Below are positions 61,533-64,000 of a stretch of 64,000 nt of DNA, one piece after another. A program made the translations under genes and the position numbers. The stretch covers positions 124,001-188,000 of the forward strand of contig NZ_CAMPOV010000001.1 of NCBI RefSeq assembly GCF_946892675.1, read 5' to 3'. Under the pieces are notes generated by a model. The model made no database searches and was not told where the DNA came from. It was given only the letters and a program-made list of their open reading frames with translations. Positions within the stretch are counted from its first letter, which is position 1. Every line of letters begins with the position of its first letter. Source of the stretch: Arthrobacter sp. Marseille-P9274. Its GTDB lineage: Bacteria > Actinomycetota > Actinomycetes > Actinomycetales > Micrococcaceae.

Positions 61533-64000
61533 TCAGGACCCGAGCCGAAGGGTCTCCCAGCCGCCCTGTCCGATGAGGGCGCGCTTCAGGATCCGGTTGG
61601 TGCCGACGCCGTAGTGGTACAGGTTGCCGTTCCGGTCGCCCGCGAGGATCCCGGGCAGGCCGGCGGTGACGTGGTCGGAGATCCCCGAGAGGTGCGTCAT
61701 CGCGTTCCAGCCGGAGCTGCCGACGACCCGGCGTTCCTCGCCGAGGAAGCGGCCGGCGCCGTTGGAGCGGTAGAGCTTCAGCTGCCCGGCAGTCGTCCTG
61801 ACCACCAGGTCCATCCTGCGGTCGCGGTCGTAGTCCATCGCCATGAGCTTCAGGTTGCGCCAGCCGGAGGAGCCGATCAGCGTCCGCGCCCCGTGGCCTG
61901 CGCCGGCCGGGTTGGTATAGGCGTAGAGCCTGCCCTCGGCGAGGTTCTTCGCGACGATGCCCGGGAACTGGTCGGACTGGCGCCAGTTGGTCACCAGGAT
62001 CTCGTAGCCCTGCCAGCCGCTGCGGCCGATCTCGGTGCGCTTGAATCCGCCGGCGGCCTGCCCGTAGTCCACGGTCAGCTTGCCGGACTTCCAGTTGGCC
62101 ACCAGGTCCTGGACGCCGTCCTTGTTCCAGTCGGCGACGTCCACCGAAACGGCCGACTGCCAGCCGCCCGAGATGAACGTCCGCTGGGCCAGGTCGCCGC
62201 CCTTCGCGGACGGGTAGACGTAGAGCGACCCGGCCGCGTCGACGGCCGCGATGTCGCCGGCGAGCACCTTGGCCGCACTGTTGGCCGGCGGCACCTTGTC
62301 CGGCAGTACCCGCAGGTCCCGCGCCAGCAGCGCGGGCATGTCGTAGGTGTAGTGGGTGACGCCGGGCAGCACCGTCATCGTGGTCTTGGTGAAGCCGATC
62401 CCGGCGTACATGGTCCGGGCGTTCTTGGCGGTGTCCAGCGCCGACCAGGTGGCCAGCGTCGTGCCACCGAGACCGTCGAGGCTGCCGGAGATCCAGTTCA
62501 CGTTCATCGCCTTGACCGCCGCGGTCGGCGCCGTCGGGACGCCGCGCCATCCGCCGCCGCCCACGATCGTCGCGCCGCCGCCCTTGATCCAGCCCTGCCG
62601 GTCGGCCAGCACCTCGAACGTGATGAATTCGGCCCCGCCGGAATAACCGTGCAGCCAGACCCGACTCGCGTCGACGCCGTACTGGGAGATCACCTTGGCG
62701 GCCAGCGAACGGAAGTAGTCGCCGTTCCTGTCGACGTCCTCCCACCAAGTGATGCCGCCCTTCTTATCGGGCGTGACCACCGGGACCATGATCATGTTCT
62801 TCTTGGCCGCCTCGGCCGCCATCGCCTTCATCACGGCGCCGTTGGGCTGGTGCACGTAGGACTGCGCCGGGTAACTGTAGTCGCCGTGGAAGACGAACAC
62901 CACGCCGACCTTCTGCGAACGGTCCACGTTGTTGCCGTAGACGTGGTACTGGCCGCTCAGCCCGTTGGGCGCGGTGAAGGACTGGTAGGTGGCGTTCGAC
63001 GGCGCCGGCGCGTAGGCTGCGGCCGCGGTCTGGGCGGTGGTCACCGTGGCAGTCAAATAGTTGGCCTTGGTCGCCGTGATCTTCACGGACAGCCTGAGCC
63101 CGAGGTCCGCGGCCGTCACCTTGTAGGTGGCGAGGGTGGCGCCGGAGACGGCCTTGCCGCCGCGCAGCCACTGGTACTTCAGCGCGGCGCCGGCGGTCCA
63201 GCTGCCCTTGGCGGTGAGCGTGCTGCCCACGTAGGCACTGCCGCTGACGCTCGCGGCGACGGTGTTGGCCACCGTGCCCAGGACGGCCTTCGCCGTGACG
63301 GCCGAGGTCGCCGTCGCGGAGGTCATGCCGGCCTTGGTCCCGGTCACCCGCACGCTGAGCCGGGTGCCCGCGTCGGCCGCGGCGACGGTGTAGGTGGCGG
63401 CGGTGGCGCCGCTGATCGCCTGGCCGTCGCGCAGCCACTGGTAGCTCAGCGTGGTGCCGGTGGTCCAGGTGCCCGGCGCGGCGGTGAGCTTCTGGTCCAG
63501 CACCGCGCTGCCCGAGATGGTCGGGACTGCGGTGTTCCGGACCGGCTGCGGCTCGGCCTGGGTAGTGGCCGGCGACTCCGTCGTGGGCTTCGGGCTCGCC
63601 GTCGCCGTCGGAACCGGAGTCGGCGTGGCAGAGGTGGACGGAGCGGGAGTCTTGGTCGGAGTCGGAGCCGGAGTCGGGGTTGGGGTTGGGGTCGGCGTCG
63701 GGATTGGGCTCGGCGTCGGGGTCGCCGAGGCGGTCGGAGCCGTCGCGGCCGTGGCCTTGGCCAGGTCGGCCTCGACCGTGTCGGATACCGCGGTGGTACC
63801 AACGACGGCGGCGCGGTACTTCTGCGTGCCGGTCGCCGTGAGCTTGAGCGTGTGTTCGAAGTCGGCATCGCCGGAGGCCAGCGCGTCGGAGACCCACAGT
63901 TCCTGCCACTTGGCGTCCCGGTAGACCTCCAGCCGGACCGTCTTCCCCGTCGCGTTGACCGCCCGGCCCTCGAACGCGAGCTCGGGGTCGCCGGCCTTGC
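61533..64000 (-). CDS. Large secreted esterase with Ig-like repeats and FG-GAP propeller (5' end outside the window)
   Basis: An open frame runs to the window edge without a stop, so the start lies beyond 64000. Visible order from the N-terminal side: a beta-rich domain, a Pro-Thr linker near 63640-63730, two Ig-like repeats (each with YQWLR.G.A.SGAT..TY.V and a Leu-Ser-Val tail), an alpha/beta hydrolase domain with nucleophile motif GYSGGAE and His in GVTHYTY, and a C-terminal FG-GAP-like propeller (WNKDGVQDLVANWKSGK, IGSSGW). The hydrolase resembles PHB depolymerase/feruloyl-esterase-type enzymes. It should act outside the cell on a polyester or esterified polysaccharide. Confidence 0.87.
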   Translation of the reverse strand, partial: KAGDPELAFEGRAVNATGKTVRLEVYRDAKWQELWVSDALASGDADFEHTLKLTATGTQKYRAAVVGTTAVSDTVEADLAKATAATAPTASATPTPSPIPTPTPTPTPTPAPTPTKTPAPSTSATPTPVPTATASPKPTTESPATTQAEPQPVRNTAVPTISGSAVLDQKLTAAPGTWTTGTTLSYQWLRDGQAISGATAATYTVAAADAGTRLSVRVTGTKAGMTSATATSAVTAKAVLGTVANTVAASVSGSAYVGSTLTAKGSWTAGAALKYQWLRGGKAVSGATLATYKVTAADLGLRLSVKITATKANYLTATVTTAQTAAAAYAPAPSNATYQSFTAPNGLSGQYHVYGNNVDRSQKVGVVFVFHGDYSYPAQSYVHQPNGAVMKAMAAEAAKKNMIMVPVVTPDKKGGITWWEDVDRNGDYFRSLAAKVISQYGVDASRVWLHGYSGGAEFITFEVLADRQGWIKGGGATIVGGGGWRGVPTAPTAAVKAMNVNWISGSLDGLGGTTLATWSALDTAKNARTMYAGIGFTKTTMTVLPGVTHYTYDMPALLARDLRVLPDKVPPANSAAKVLAGDIAAVDAAGSLYVYPSAKGGDLAQRTFISGGWQSAVSVDVADWNKDGVQDLVANWKSGKLTVDYGQAAGGFKRTEIGRSGWQGYEILVTNWRQSDQFPGIVAKNLAEGRLYAYTNPAGAGHGARTLIGSSGWRNLKLMAMDYDRDRRMDLVVRTTAGQLKLYRSNGAGRFLGEERRVVGSSGWNAMTHLSGISDHVTAGLPGILAGDRNGNLYHYGVGTNRILKRALIGQGGWETLRLGS

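Overview
The window is high-GC actinobacterial DNA, most like Micrococcaceae (Arthrobacter and relatives). The evidence is strong G/C third positions, GTG and TTG starts, a Corynebacterium/Arthrobacter-type inositol gene set, a DUF222-HNH gene, a sigK/rskA/fasciclin module and actinobacterial lipoproteins. I saw no rRNA, tRNA, CRISPR array or phage block.

Layout. (1) 1-8330: a His/Asp-rich secreted protein, a four-gene minus operon (alpha/beta hydrolase, dead trypsin-like protein, NarL-type kinase and regulator), a 43-residue membrane protein, an acyltransferase, and an alcohol dehydrogenase/hydrolase pair. (2) 8890-17228: a plus-strand exopolysaccharide locus. It has a hyaluronan-synthase/Alg8-like glycosyltransferase, two beta-helix proteins (one membrane-anchored and AlgG-like), UDP-glucose dehydrogenase, and after a hairpin a GT2 and a polysialyltransferase-family enzyme. 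(3) 17321-24690: a PLP amino-acid lyase pair, then a SigK module (Mo-cofactor oxidoreductase, DUF4383, broken rskA, sigK, fasciclin lipoprotein). Two near-identical promoter motifs in it look like SigK promoters. (4) 24785-49000: a polyol/inositol catabolic region with iolC, an iolJ-type aldolase, iolD, iolA, iolE, iolG, iolH, iolB and a GntR regulator, plus an ABC importer, four further Gfo/Idh/MocA dehydrogenases, two LacI regulators, a PhyH dioxygenase/SDR pair and a ROK kinase. (5) 49101-55010: ZIP transporter, tandem repeat, DUF222-HNH gene, truncated copper-storage protein, and two flavin monooxygenases, one frameshifted. (6) 55242-64000: secreted and envelope proteins, two of which share a C-terminal FG-GAP-like propeller, and a NERD protein.

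How it works together. An importer feeds inositol to IolG, IolE, IolD, IolB, IolC, aldolase and IolA, ending in acetyl-CoA and DHAP. A 13-bp motif present in both divergent iol control regions suggests one GntR regulon. Two identical 14-bp palindromes mark a separate LacI-controlled operon. The exopolysaccharide genes imply a processive synthase using UDP-glucuronate, with beta-helix proteins modifying or guiding the polymer.

The strongest candidates for undescribed biology are the beta-helix uronate polysaccharide locus, the SigK promoter pair next to a disrupted anti-sigma gene, and the inositol region that embeds a PhyH dioxygenase/SDR pair. Two genes carry single-base frameshifts, which may be real decay or sequencing error.
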